From: CAYPIE01 sp964410665
GTDB taxonomy: Bacteria > Planctomycetota > Planctomycetia > Gemmatales > Gemmataceae
NCBI GenBank assembly: GCA_964410665.1
Contig: CAYPIE010000077.1
Span: 1-27,713 of the forward strand
DNA: 27,713 nucleotides
Reading direction: 5' to 3'
The notes beneath the pieces were generated by a model. That model was not told the origin of the DNA and made no database searches. It worked only from the letters and a program-made list of their open reading frames with translations. The translations under genes were made by a program, and so were the position numbers. Below are positions 16,092 to 27,479 of the stretch, piece after piece. Positions within the stretch are counted from its first letter, which is position 1. Each line of letters opens with the position of its first letter.

Positions 16092-18428
16092 ATGAACAGC
16101 CAGAACCTCTTTACTTCGACCAAGGTGATCGATCCTGTCTGTGGCATGCAGGTCGATACACAACAGGCTCCCCACCAGATCGACTATCAAGGCCAGACCT
16201 ATTTCTTTTGTTGCCACCACTGTCAGGCCAAGTTCCAGGCCGACCCGCATCGTTATATCCATCCCAGCCAGCAACCTTCCCCCACCCCCCCGGCCGCCAA
16301 GCCAGGGACACGCTACATCTGTCCGATGTGTGAGGGAGTCGAGAGCGACCAGCCAGGACCCTGCCCTCGTTGTGGTATGGGCCTGGAACCGGCCGAACCC
16401 ACCGCCGAGTCCACCGAGGATCCAGAAACCCAGGATCTCATGCGACGACTCCGTGGTAGCCTTTTGTTTGGGGTACCGCTGGTGACCCTGGCGATGGTGG
16501 ATATGTTTACCGGGCATTCGCTGATCCGGCGATTGGGGCCACCCGCCTTTCTGGGACTACAGTTATTGCTAACCTTGCCGGTGGTGTTCTGGTCGGGTTG
16601 GCCGTTTCTTGAGCGGGGCTGGAGCTCGATCCTTCACCGCAGTCCCAACATGTTCACCTTGATTGCGCTTGGGGTGCTGGCCGCGTTTGTCTATAGCTTG
16701 GCCGCAACCGTGGAGGCTTGGTTGGGCATCCGCTTTTTCCCCGATGGAGTCGTACGGGTCCACGGTGCGGTAGAGCCCTACTTTGAATCAGCCGCCGCCA
16801 TCATTGTCTTGGTGTTGGTTGGGCAGGTGCTTGAAGGGAAAGCACGCCACCAGACGGGTCAGGCGATTCGCGCCCTCTTGGGCATGCTGCCCAAGACGGC
16901 CCGGAAGCTGCACGGCCAAGCAGCCGAGGATGATGTGCCCGTGGAGATGATCCAAACCGGAGACCGAGTTCGAGTCCGTCCAGGTGAGAAGGTACCCGTG
17001 GACGGAGCAATCGAAGAAGGGCGTACCAGTATCGACGAATCGGTCATCACTGGGGAACCCCTGCCGGTCGAAAAGTGCCCCGGAGATACGGTGATCGCCG
17101 GCACGATCAATGGCACCGGTAGCCTGATCATCCAGGCCACACGGCCGGGTAGCGAGACCATGGTGGCGGACATTGCCAACCTGGTGCGGGCAGCCCAACG
17201 TTCACGGATGCCGGTACAGCGGTTAGTGGATCGGGTGGCAGCCTGGTTTGTCCCGGCTGTCGTTCTGGTGAGTCTGCTGACCCTGGTGGGCTGGTGGGTA
17301 TTTGGCCCAGCAGATCGAGCGTTCTCCTTAGGGATGGTGAGTGCCATCAGTGTTCTGATTATCGCCTGCCCCTGCGCCCTCGGACTGGCCACGCCGATGG
17401 CCATTGTCGTTGGCACCGGCCGAGCGGCACGCCAAGGCGTGATCTTCCGCGATAGTGTGGCCCTGGAACAGTTGGTCGAGGTCGATACGCTTGCGTTCGA
17501 CAAGACCGGTACCCTGACCGAGGGGAAACCCCGGGTTAGCCAGGTCGACCCAGCCCCGGGCATCATTCGGGAAGCGTTGCTCTGGACCGCGGCCAGCTTA
17601 GAACGTGGCTCGGAGCATCCTCTGGCCAGTGCGATTGTTGCCGCGGCCACCACGCAGCAGCCACACGAGCTGGGCCAAGCAACCCAAGTCGAAACGGTCC
17701 CTGGTCAGGGGATCCGTGGGTACGTTGACAATCAAACCATCCTTCTGGGCAACCCTGGCTTCTTGGAAGCGGCGAGCATTCGCGATTTACCCGACGAAGA
17801 ACGATTGGAAACACTACGTCGTCAGGGACACACGGTGCTGTTGATGGCTCTGAACGATCAATTCGCAGGAACCATCGCGATCACTGACCCCATTCGCTCC
17901 ACCACTGCCGAGGCCATCCAGGGGTTACATGCCGCAGGATTGCGTTTGGTGATGCTCACCGGCGATAGCCAAACGACAGCCAAGGCCGTTGCTAAGCAAG
18001 TGCACATCGATGAAGTCTACGCAGAAGTGTTGCCAGATCAGAAACAGACCTTGGTTCGCGACTTCCAGGCTGCTGGGCGGAAGGTGGCGATGGCAGGCGA
18101 TGGCATCAACGATGCTCCGGCCTTGGCCGAGGCAACCGTTGGCATTGCTCTGGCCAGTGGCACGGATGTGGCTCAGGCATCGGCCGGGATTACCCTTGTC
18201 CGCCCCGACTTGCGTGGCATTGTCCGAGCACGTCAGCTCAGTCAGGCCGTGCTGACGACGATCCGCCAGAATCTACTGTTGGCCTTTGGCTATAACGTGA
18301 TTGCCATCCCGGTCGCCGCAGGATTGTTGACGCTGGCAGGTGGTAGCTTCCTGAGCCCGATTTGGGCGGCGGCGGCAATGAGTTTGAGTTCGCTGTCGGT
18401 GGTGGGAAATTCGCTACGCTTGCGTTGA
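16092..18428 (+). CDS. copA: Copper-exporting P1B-type ATPase with YHS and heavy-metal-binding N-terminal domains
   Basis: This 778-residue membrane pump uses ATP to export copper, probably Cu(I). The N-terminus carries a YHS domain (DPVCGM at 14-19, CCHHC near 40-44) and a short Cys-rich metal-binding domain (YICPMC ... CPRCGMGL, 75-98) instead of classical CXXC HMA domains. The core has TGEP in the actuator domain, the intramembrane metal site C426-P-C428, the phosphorylated aspartate D470 in DKTGTLTEGKP, and the hinge GDGINDAPALAEA. The C-terminal YNVIAIP and MSLSSLSVVGNSLRLR fit the copper subgroup. The ATG at 16092 is chosen over a GTG at 15990 because GGGAG lies about 8 nt upstream. It converges on clpC over a strong terminator. 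Confidence 0.95.
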   Translation: MNSQNLFTSTKVIDPVCGMQVDTQQAPHQIDYQGQTYFFCCHHCQAKFQADPHRYIHPSQQPSPTPPAAKPGTRYICPMCEGVESDQPGPCPRCGMGLEPAEPTAESTEDPETQDLMRRLRGSLLFGVPLVTLAMVDMFTGHSLIRRLGPPAFLGLQLLLTLPVVFWSGWPFLERGWSSILHRSPNMFTLIALGVLAAFVYSLAATVEAWLGIRFFPDGVVRVHGAVEPYFESAAAIIVLVLVGQVLEGKARHQTGQAIRALLGMLPKTARKLHGQAAEDDVPVEMIQTGDRVRVRPGEKVPVDGAIEEGRTSIDESVITGEPLPVEKCPGDTVIAGTINGTGSLIIQATRPGSETMVADIANLVRAAQRSRMPVQRLVDRVAAWFVPAVVLVSLLTLVGWWVFGPADRAFSLGMVSAISVLIIACPCALGLATPMAIVVGTGRAARQGVIFRDSVALEQLVEVDTLAFDKTGTLTEGKPRVSQVDPAPGIIREALLWTAASLERGSEHPLASAIVAAATTQQPHELGQATQVETVPGQGIRGYVDNQTILLGNPGFLEAASIRDLPDEERLETLRRQGHTVLLMALNDQFAGTIAITDPIRSTTAEAIQGLHAAGLRLVMLTGDSQTTAKAVAKQVHIDEVYAEVLPDQKQTLVRDFQAAGRKVAMAGDGINDAPALAEATVGIALASGTDVAQASAGITLVRPDLRGIVRARQLSQAVLTTIRQNLLLAFGYNVIAIPVAAGLLTLAGGSFLSPIWAAAAMSLSSLSVVGNSLRLR

Positions 18429-18434
18429 TCAAGG

Positions 18435-18471
18435 CAAAAAAAGCTCGGGGGTCAGTAAAGACCCCCGAGCT
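18435..18471 (-). terminator. Intrinsic terminator of clpC, probably bidirectional with copA
   Basis: AGCTCGGGGGTC (18442-18453) and GACCCCCGAGCT (18460-18471) form a perfect 12-bp stem with a 6-nt loop. Seven A residues at 18436-18442 give a T-run after the stem on the minus strand, the direction of clpC. On the plus strand GAGAAAATC follows, so termination of copA would be weaker. The hairpin sits between the two convergent stop codons. Confidence 0.92.
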
Positions 18472-18502
18472 GAGAAAATCCGACGTCATATGCATTGCGG
18501 GA

Positions 18503-21037
<2,535 letters not shown>

Positions 21038-21782
21038 GCATGCCCTCTCCGACTAGGTTGGCTCCGGCGAGTGGACCGAAGTCCGATCGTGGGAGTGCGA
21101 ATCGTTCGACTGAGCCAGGTTCGTTTGAACCAACGTGTACCCCACGGGGGAATCGTTGCCCATCTCGTCCCACTACATCATATGCAGGCGATCCCAGTGG
21201 GTCCAAGTCCGAGTGGCCAACGCCTGCCTGCGGGGATTTGCGAGCAGGAACGCCAGCGGGATGAACAGCTCGATTAGGGATGGTGGCATTCTATTTTTGC
21301 CCCTGAGTGTGGTCAACCCAGGCCCCTCGCTTGATTCTAGAACAGCTTGCTCATAAATGGGTCGTCGTGGATCCGATTTTACTGCGGATCCGATTCGAGC
21401 GCCTCCGCAGCCCGCAGCCACCAAAGCTTCGGTAAATTTAATAGGTAGCAGCGATGCTCGCCTGCAAGCAAATCCGGTCGGATAGCCCGAACCACCCCAA
21501 GCAAGCCATTCGCCTCTAGACCCTTCCAGCCCCAGGGAGGATCAGGTTTTGCCGGAGCACCATCACGCAAACGCTTGCCTAAGTGTCTACCTCGAAAGGA
21601 TGCTAAGGCCGGACTCCTTGCCGAGCATGCCCAAAGTGTAGTACGGCAAGAACTCGCTTGACCACGCCACTGCGTTCGAGCCGAACTGATGTCGCGAGCC
21701 AGTGGCCGGTCCGGGCCCGACTCCCTACGCTTGTCTGCGAGTCGGAAACGGGGTTGAGGCACTTCTTGGAAGGGATCCGCAC
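21038..21782. other. 745-nt gene-free divergent region between clpC and the DUF5690-like gene
   Basis: I see no supported gene here. The clpC-proximal part contains small stems, listed at 21073-21131. Further right is the 10-bp direct repeat GGATCCGATT (21369-21378 and 21386-21395, period 17 bp), whose copies also contain GGATCC palindromes. The region is long for divergent promoters and may carry an unrecognised RNA or a decayed gene. GGAAGGGA near 21768 serves the following GTG start. Confidence 0.5.
21073..21131 (-). promoter_or_regulatory. Small hairpins in the clpC upstream region
   Basis: On the minus strand GGAC-TTCG-GTCC (21084-21073) is a short stem with a cUUCGg-type loop in RNA, about 35 nt before the clpC start. 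GGTTC-GTTT-GAACC (plus-strand coordinates 21118-21131) is a second stem. CAACG and CGTTG flank a third weak stem just beyond. They may belong to the 5' untranslated region; no known cis-regulatory RNA is recognised. Confidence 0.3.
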
Positions 21783-23120
21783 GTGACGAGGGGCTCTCGC
21801 CTAACACGCTGGCTGCAGACCGCTCCGACGGGGGTCTTCACGACCTATGTCATCTTGGTCGCATTCACGACCTATTTTTGCATGTATGCCTTCCGCAAGC
21901 CGTTTGCTGCGGCCGAATATGCGGATTTGTACTTTTTGGGCACTAGCGTCAAACTCAAAACCGCCTTTGTGATTAGCCAGATCATTGGCTATGCCCTATC
22001 CAAGTATTTGGGCATCAAGGTTTGTTCGGAGGCTCGAGGCAACTATCGCGCTTGGTTGCTGATCGGCTTTATTCTGCTGGCCGAGCTGGCATTGTTGCTG
22101 TTTGCCATCGCCCCTCGCTCCTGGAAGGTCGCGGCGATCTTTTTCAATGGCCTGCCCTTGGGCATGGTTTGGGGACTGGTGGTCAGCTACCTCGAAGGGC
22201 GACGCACCAGCGAGTTCCTGCTGGCTGGTTTGAGCTGCTCGTATATCGTTGCCAGCGGCATCACCAAGGACGTGGGCCGCTATTTCATGCAGCAGCAGGA
22301 CATCAGCGAATTTTGGATGCCTTTTACAACAGGGCTAGTGTTCCTGCCCCTTTTTTTGCTGGCGGTCTGGCTGCTCAATCAGATCCCATCTCCCAGTCTT
22401 GCCGATGAGTTTGAACGGGTCGAGCGTCGGGCGATGGATCCGTCAGAGCGCTGGGCCTTCCTACGCCAGGCTGCCCTGGGATTGATCCTGTTGTTTGTGG
22501 TCTACTTCTTTTTGACAGCGTTTCGCGACATCCGCGATAACTATGGGGCCGAAGTGTTCCGGGCACTGGGTTACGCCGATACGCCGGCGATTTTTTCCCG
22601 CTCCGAACTCTGGGTGGGCTTTGGTGTTACCCTCCCGTTGGGTTTCCTGGCCTTGATCCGCGATAATCGCTGGGGGTTGATGGCCGCCCATCTAGTGATG
22701 GCCTTTGGGCTGGCTCTATTGGGTATCGGCACTTGGCTGTTGGATCAAGGGTCGATCACCGGGCTGCAGTGGATGATTTTGATCGGTCTAGGCGCCTATT
22801 TTGCCTATGTCCCGTTTGGCTCGATGCTGTTTGACCGGATGATCGCCTCGCTCCGGATTACCGGCACAGCCGTGTTTGCCATCTATTTGGCCGATGCCCT
22901 GGGGTATACCGGTTCGGTGGTGTTACAGCTTTACAAGGATCTCGGTCAGGCGGATATTCAATGGCTGACCTTTCTACGCCTGTTTAGCTACGCCTTGGCG
23001 GCTGGGGGCACTCTGTTGATGTTGAGCAGTTGCGTGTATTTCGCCCGGAAGTCAGTCCGGCCAGTCGAGCGTAAAGCCGCGGTTGTCCGGACCCAGCCGG
23101 TAGAAGTGAAGGTCGAATGA
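21783..23120 (+). CDS. DUF5690-like MFS-type membrane transporter
   Basis: This 445-residue protein has about 12 hydrophobic helices arranged as two halves around a charged loop (LADEFERVERRAMDPSERW). It resembles the DUF5690 family, MFS-like proteins found in planctomycetes and Bacteroidetes; this match is from memory. Recognisable parts are TTYFCMYAFRKPFAAAEY near the N-terminus, NGLPLGMVWGLVVSYLEGRR, and FRDIRDNYGAEVFRALGY. The substrate is unknown. The GTG at 21783 is preferred because GGAAGGGA lies upstream and the helices begin soon after; the frame is open to 21702. The stop codon overlaps the start of the Rieske gene (ATGA), so the two are translationally coupled. Confidence 0.78.
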   Translation: MTRGSRLTRWLQTAPTGVFTTYVILVAFTTYFCMYAFRKPFAAAEYADLYFLGTSVKLKTAFVISQIIGYALSKYLGIKVCSEARGNYRAWLLIGFILLAELALLLFAIAPRSWKVAAIFFNGLPLGMVWGLVVSYLEGRRTSEFLLAGLSCSYIVASGITKDVGRYFMQQQDISEFWMPFTTGLVFLPLFLLAVWLLNQIPSPSLADEFERVERRAMDPSERWAFLRQAALGLILLFVVYFFLTAFRDIRDNYGAEVFRALGYADTPAIFSRSELWVGFGVTLPLGFLALIRDNRWGLMAAHLVMAFGLALLGIGTWLLDQGSITGLQWMILIGLGAYFAYVPFGSMLFDRMIASLRITGTAVFAIYLADALGYTGSVVLQLYKDLGQADIQWLTFLRLFSYALAAGGTLLMLSSCVYFARKSVRPVERKAAVVRTQPVEVKVE

Positions 23121-24319
23121 CATACTCGGAGTTGTTCGCGGCCTATCAAGCGGGCCACACCCTGCCACAAGAATTCTATACCGAGGAGGGTGTGTTCCAA
23201 CACGAACGCAGGATCCTCTGGGGGAACACCTGGCTGTTTGCCGGCCATGCCTGCGAGATCGCTCGGCCCGGACAGTATCGGCTGTTCACCCTAGGGAATG
23301 ATTCGCTCCTACTAATGCGCGATCATCAGGGCCAGTTGCGTGCTCTGCATAATGTCTGTCGCCATCGCGGCAGTCGACTGTGCACGGCGGAACAAGGCAC
23401 GCTTCAGCAAATTGTCTGCCCCTACCACCAGTGGTGCTATGCCAGCGATGGACGCCTGTTGGCTACGGCAGGCAGTCAGATGCCCCTGGACAAACAAGCC
23501 TACTCGCTGATCCCCGCGGCAATCGAGGAGGTGGCTGGCTTGTTGTTCATCCACTTAGGGGATACTCCTCCTTCGTTTGTCCAGGCACAACAGGCAATCG
23601 CCAGCGTTCTTGCACCTTATGAGCTCGCTAGCGCACGGGTGGCCTACCGGATGGAAACCACGGTCCTGGCCAATTGGAAACTGATTGTCGAGAACAATCG
23701 AGAGTGCTACCACTGCCCAGCCAATCATCCCGAATATTGCCAGGCGACCTACGATACACGCTGGGACGATCCCAGTTCCACCAAGGAAATCGAGGCGCAA
23801 ACCCAGCGTTGTCAACAACAGTGGGCCGCACTGGGGCAAGATCCCCGAGTCGTCCGCAACTCTTCGCAGATGACGGGGAAGTGGTTTCGGGCCAATCGAA
23901 CGCCCCTGCGTCAGGGCTTTCTTTCGGAGTCCCTCGATGGTCAAGAAGTGGTCGCCAGGCGGCTGGGGGCGTTTACCCAAGCCGACGGCAGTGTAAGTCG
24001 GGTCACCACCTTTCCCAACTTTTGGTGTCATGCTTCAACCGATCATGCCGTGACCACCCGCTTGTTGCCGCTTTCGGCCAGTGCAACGCAAATTTGTATG
24101 ACCTGGCTAGTCCATGCCGAGGCTCGAGAACGCCGCGACTATGCGTTGGAACGGTTGATTGCCTTCTGGCAGCGGACCGCCGAGCAGGACTGGTCTTTAT
24201 GTGAAAATCAGCATGCTGGTGTGCTCTCCTCACGCTATCAGCCAGGCCCGTCGCTCGCCGATCGGGAGCCCAACATCGGACAATTCTGGGACTGGTACTA
24301 TGAGCAGATGCGACCCTAA
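23117..24319 (+). CDS. Rieske non-heme iron oxygenase, alpha-subunit type (GbcA/ring-hydroxylating-like)
   Basis: This 400-residue protein is an oxygenase of the Rieske family, which uses electrons passed through a 2Fe-2S centre to oxidise a substrate at a mononuclear iron. The Rieske ligands are C81 and H83 (CRHRGSRLC) and C101 and H104 (CPYHQW). The catalytic iron region is ANWKLIVENNRECYHCPANH, giving H199 and H204; the third ligand is probably in the later LCENQ segment. The ENNRECYHC pattern recalls glycine betaine monooxygenase GbcA and related quaternary-amine oxygenases, but the substrate is not proven. No reductase partner is nearby. It overlaps the transporter gene by four bases, so the transporter may import its substrate. 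Confidence 0.85.
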   Translation: MTYSELFAAYQAGHTLPQEFYTEEGVFQHERRILWGNTWLFAGHACEIARPGQYRLFTLGNDSLLLMRDHQGQLRALHNVCRHRGSRLCTAEQGTLQQIVCPYHQWCYASDGRLLATAGSQMPLDKQAYSLIPAAIEEVAGLLFIHLGDTPPSFVQAQQAIASVLAPYELASARVAYRMETTVLANWKLIVENNRECYHCPANHPEYCQATYDTRWDDPSSTKEIEAQTQRCQQQWAALGQDPRVVRNSSQMTGKWFRANRTPLRQGFLSESLDGQEVVARRLGAFTQADGSVSRVTTFPNFWCHASTDHAVTTRLLPLSASATQICMTWLVHAEARERRDYALERLIAFWQRTAEQDWSLCENQHAGVLSSRYQPGPSLADREPNIGQFWDWYYEQMRP

Positions 24320-24399
24320 GCGGCTCGGTTTGCTGGCCGGTTTCGGGAGTGCTACCATGAGGCAAGAGCTTCGCCCGGGGTGTGGGAGTCTGTGGGAAG

Positions 24400-24960
24400 A
24401 TGTCCAACCTCCATTACTTCAAGCGCTACCGCATGGAGCGGCGGTTACCGGACCTGCCGCCGCGGCCGGATCTGCCGGCCTACTTTCAGTTGATCCCTTG
24501 GGACCTGGACATCCTGGAAGCCCATGCCCAGGTCAAGTACCAATGCTTCCGAAATGAAATCGATGCCACGGTCTTTCCTAGCTTGAGTTCCCCCTGGGGC
24601 TGCCAGGAACTGATGCAATCGATTAGCCGACGGAGCGGCTTCTGTCCCCTGGCCACCTGGCTATTGACCGGGCCGGAGGGTCCGTGCGGTACCGTCCAGG
24701 GCGTCCGGGATGCCCATGGCGTGGGGGCCATTCAAAACCTGGGGGTGCTAGCGACGCAGCGCGGCCTCGGCTTAGGAAGTTTGCTGTTGCTGCAGGCCCT
24801 CTATGGTTTTCGCGCCAGCGGCCTGGATCGGGCTTCCCTGGAGGTCACTGCCAAGAACGAAGCGGCGGTGCGACTCTATCGACGGCTGGGCTTCCGTTGT
24901 TACAAGACGGTCTATCGGGCCGTGGAACTGGTTGAACTCCCCACCCCAAGGAACCGCTGA
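24400..24960 (+). CDS. GNAT-family N-acetyltransferase
   Basis: This 186-residue protein carries the acetyl-CoA-binding motif A of GNAT enzymes: NLGVLATQRGLGLGSLLLLQ, with the Q/RxxGxG/A pattern in QRGLGLG. The following ASLEVTAKNEAAVRLYRRLG and FRCYKTVY match motif B and the family C-terminus. The ATG at 24400 is the most likely start; alternatives are a GTG at 24382 and an ATG at 24433. The acceptor may be a protein N-terminus, an amine or a small molecule and cannot be told. The stop codon directly abuts the GTG of the next gene, so the gene is tightly coupled to the M16 pair. Confidence 0.87.
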   Translation: MSNLHYFKRYRMERRLPDLPPRPDLPAYFQLIPWDLDILEAHAQVKYQCFRNEIDATVFPSLSSPWGCQELMQSISRRSGFCPLATWLLTGPEGPCGTVQGVRDAHGVGAIQNLGVLATQRGLGLGSLLLLQALYGFRASGLDRASLEVTAKNEAAVRLYRRLGFRCYKTVYRAVELVELPTPRNR

Positions 24961-26202
24961 GTGTCCGCTGAAATCTTTACGCATCAATATGCCAATGGAT
25001 TGACGCTCTTGGCCGAGCACATGCCCGATGTCCGTAGTGCCGCCGTGAATATCATGGTGCCCGCCGGCTGTGTTTATGACCCGCCGGAACTTCAGGGGCT
25101 GGCCAGTCTGCTCTGCGACTTGATCCCACGCGGGGCTGGTTCTCGGGGCAGCCGGGCATTGTCCTTGGCCCTCGATCAGTTAGGGATGGATCGCGATGAA
25201 AGTGTCGGCCTGATCAACTTGGGCTTCCAAGGGGCGACCCTGGCCCGCAATCTTCCCGCTGGGCTCGAACTGTTTGCCGATATGCTCCGCCGACCTCATC
25301 TTCCCGCAGAAGATTTGGAGTCGGTCCGCCAGCTTGGTTTGCAGCGGCTCGATGCCCTCGAGGACGATCCGCAACAACTGGTCAAGGTGGAGTTTCGCCG
25401 CCGGCTCTATCCCGAACCGATGAATCGCGATGCCCTTGGCACTCGTGAAGGGATCCAGGCGATCAGCATTGATGCCATTCACGCCCACTACCAGCGTTGC
25501 TTTCGTCCGCAGGGAATCATCCTGGCCGTTGCCGGAAACATCGAATGGCAAGCGTTACGACAGCAGGTCGGCGAGCTCCTCGGCGATTGGCAAGGCCCGG
25601 CCGATGCCTTGCCCCAGTTTGGACCCAACCGCCAAGTTCGCGACCATCTGGTTAAGCCGGACAAACAGCAAACCCAGATCATGTTGGCCTGGCCGAGCGT
25701 TCCGCCGACTGACGCGGACTTCTATGCCGCACGTGGGGTGGTCGGCGTGCTCTCCGGTGGCATGGCCTCGCGACTGTTTACCGAAGTTCGCGAGAATCGC
25801 GGGCTGTGCTATGCGATCCACGCTTTCTTAGAACCTGCACGCGATCGAGGAACGCTGTTTTGTTATGCCGGGACTCGGGCCGAGCGGGCCCAGGAAACCC
25901 TCGATGTCACTTTGACGGAATTGCATAAACTTCGGGATGGCTTCAGCGAGGATGAACTGCTCCGCGTCCGTGCCCGACTTAAGTCGGTCTTAATCATGCA
26001 GCAGGAATCGGCCGGAGCTCGCGCCAGCTCGCTGACCTCCGACTGGTTCTATCTGGGCCGCATCCGCTCGGTGGAAGAGATCCAGAAGGCTGTGGATGGG
26101 TTGAGTCCCACCGTCCTGGCCGAACACCTTGAGCGTTACCCGATCTGCAATGTATCGATCCTGACTCTGGGGCCCGAGCCCCTGATCTTGCCGGGCGACT
26201 GA
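24961..26202 (+). CDS. M16 peptidase-family protein lacking the zinc motif (probable non-catalytic partner)
   Basis: This 413-residue protein has the M16 fold pattern: NGLTLLAEHMPDVRSAAVNI at the N-terminus, the GDW segment mid-protein, and a C-terminal half with SGGMASRLFTEVRENRGLCY, the conserved R..Y-type substrate-binding element. The expected HxxEH is replaced by SLLCDL at the aligned place, so zinc ligands and catalytic glutamate are missing. Together with the next gene it fits the two-subunit M16B arrangement of a degenerate and a catalytic chain. The GTG at 24961 directly follows the GNAT stop codon, with AAGGA about 8 nt upstream. No signal peptide is visible, so a cytoplasmic location is likely. 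Confidence 0.9.
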   Translation: MSAEIFTHQYANGLTLLAEHMPDVRSAAVNIMVPAGCVYDPPELQGLASLLCDLIPRGAGSRGSRALSLALDQLGMDRDESVGLINLGFQGATLARNLPAGLELFADMLRRPHLPAEDLESVRQLGLQRLDALEDDPQQLVKVEFRRRLYPEPMNRDALGTREGIQAISIDAIHAHYQRCFRPQGIILAVAGNIEWQALRQQVGELLGDWQGPADALPQFGPNRQVRDHLVKPDKQQTQIMLAWPSVPPTDADFYAARGVVGVLSGGMASRLFTEVRENRGLCYAIHAFLEPARDRGTLFCYAGTRAERAQETLDVTLTELHKLRDGFSEDELLRVRARLKSVLIMQQESAGARASSLTSDWFYLGRIRSVEEIQKAVDGLSPTVLAEHLERYPICNVSILTLGPEPLILPGD

Positions 26203-26222
26203 GCCACTGCTGAGAGATCCTC

Positions 26223-27452
26223 ATGCCTTTTCATACCCATACATTTGCCAATGGTCTGCGTGTCATCGGTGAGACCAACCTTTCCGCCCGCTCGGTGGCG
26301 GTCGGTTTTTTTGTCCGTACCGGCGCGCGCGATGAGTCTGCCGAGCTGGCCGGGGTAAGCCACTTTTTGGAACATATGGCCTTCAAAGGCACCCCCCGTC
26401 GCCAAGCGATCGACGTCAACCTAGACTTCGACCGTATCGGCGCCTCGAACAATGCCTACACCAACGAAGAAACCACCGTGTTTTTCGCCGCGGTCTTGCC
26501 AGAATATTTGCCCCAGGCCGTGGACATCCTGGCCGATATCCTGCGACCGTCGCTCCGTGAGGAGGACTTCCAGGTCGAGAAGAAGGTGATCCTCGAAGAA
26601 ATCAGCATGTATGACGATATGCCTATGTGGGTGGCCATGGAGAAGGCTCAACAGCTGCACTTCGGCAGCCACCCGCTCGGCAACAGCGTCCTCGGCACCG
26701 CCGAGAGCATCACCGCCCTGACCCGCGACCAGATGGAGGCCTACTTCACCCAGCGTTACGCTGCATCCAATATCCTGGTGTCGCTGGGGGGCAAATTTGA
26801 TTGGGACCGCAGCCTGGAACTGATCGACCAGGCGTGCCGTAACTGGACCAACGGCTCAGTAGGCCGTGATCACTTGGTCGAGGCTCCCGGACAAGGAGGG
26901 GAGCACCTGATCCCCAACAGCGAGGTGATGCAGGAATATTTGTTACTGATGAGCTCTGGGCCCTCCGCAGAATCACCACTGCGCTATGCCGCGGATCTGC
27001 TCGCGGTAGCGATCGGAGATGAGCTAGGCAGCCGGTTGTACTGGGAACTGGTCGACCCGGGTTTGGCCGAGAGTGCGGATATGAATTTCCATGAATACCA
27101 AGCTGCCGGGTTGTTCTTCACCGGGATCACCTGTGAGCCGGAGAATCTGCGCGAAAACCGAGCGATTGTCCGCCGGATTCTGGAACAGGTCCAGTCGGCG
27201 GGAATCGATGCGGCAGAATTGCAGCAGGCCAAGAGCAAATTCGCCGCTCGGCTGGTACGCCGCAGCGAACGGCCGATGGGCCGCATGCAGGCGATTGCCG
27301 CGAGCTGGCTGTATACCGATACCTACCTGGATGTCGATGCCGAGGTCGCGGCTTACGACCGAGTGACACTTGTAGACGTCCGCACGGTACTCGACCAGTA
27401 TCCGTTGACGCGGCCGACCACGATTGCCTTTGGACCGGCGAAATCCTTGTAA
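26223..27452 (+). CDS. M16 zinc metallopeptidase (catalytic subunit)
   Basis: This 409-residue protein has the inverted zinc motif HFLEH (H47, E50, H51) and the distal glutamate in KVILEEISMYDD (E125/E126), the M16B set related to processing peptidases such as YmxG/PqqL-type enzymes. It begins NGLRVIGETNLSARSVAVGF and carries the C-terminal GSRLYWELVDPGLAES element. It lies 20 nt downstream of the motif-less partner, and both would form one oligopeptide- or processing-type protease chamber. The natural substrate is unknown. The gene is followed within 30 nt by a repeat array in the same direction. Confidence 0.93.
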   Translation: MPFHTHTFANGLRVIGETNLSARSVAVGFFVRTGARDESAELAGVSHFLEHMAFKGTPRRQAIDVNLDFDRIGASNNAYTNEETTVFFAAVLPEYLPQAVDILADILRPSLREEDFQVEKKVILEEISMYDDMPMWVAMEKAQQLHFGSHPLGNSVLGTAESITALTRDQMEAYFTQRYAASNILVSLGGKFDWDRSLELIDQACRNWTNGSVGRDHLVEAPGQGGEHLIPNSEVMQEYLLLMSSGPSAESPLRYAADLLAVAIGDELGSRLYWELVDPGLAESADMNFHEYQAAGLFFTGITCEPENLRENRAIVRRILEQVQSAGIDAAELQQAKSKFAARLVRRSERPMGRMQAIAASWLYTDTYLDVDAEVAAYDRVTLVDVRTVLDQYPLTRPTTIAFGPAKSL

Positions 27453-27474
27453 GGGCCGAAGATCGAAACGGCCC
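27453..27474 (+). repeat. Short hairpin directly after the M16 stop codon
   Basis: GGGCCG (27453-27458) and CGGCCC (27469-27474) form a 6-bp GC-rich stem with a 10-nt loop immediately after TAA. No T-run follows, so it is not a clear intrinsic terminator. It separates the gene from the repeat array. Confidence 0.5.
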
Positions 27475-27479
27475 TCGAG

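Noticed and set aside
21038..21200. CIRCE-type heat-shock operator upstream of clpC
   Set aside because: GCACTC occurs on the minus strand but the matching GAGTGC arm at nine bases is absent.
21379..21807. 142-codon minus-strand frame in the clpC upstream region
   Set aside because: It overlaps the start of the DUF5690-like gene, shows no domain, and has a composition typical of noncoding GC-rich DNA.
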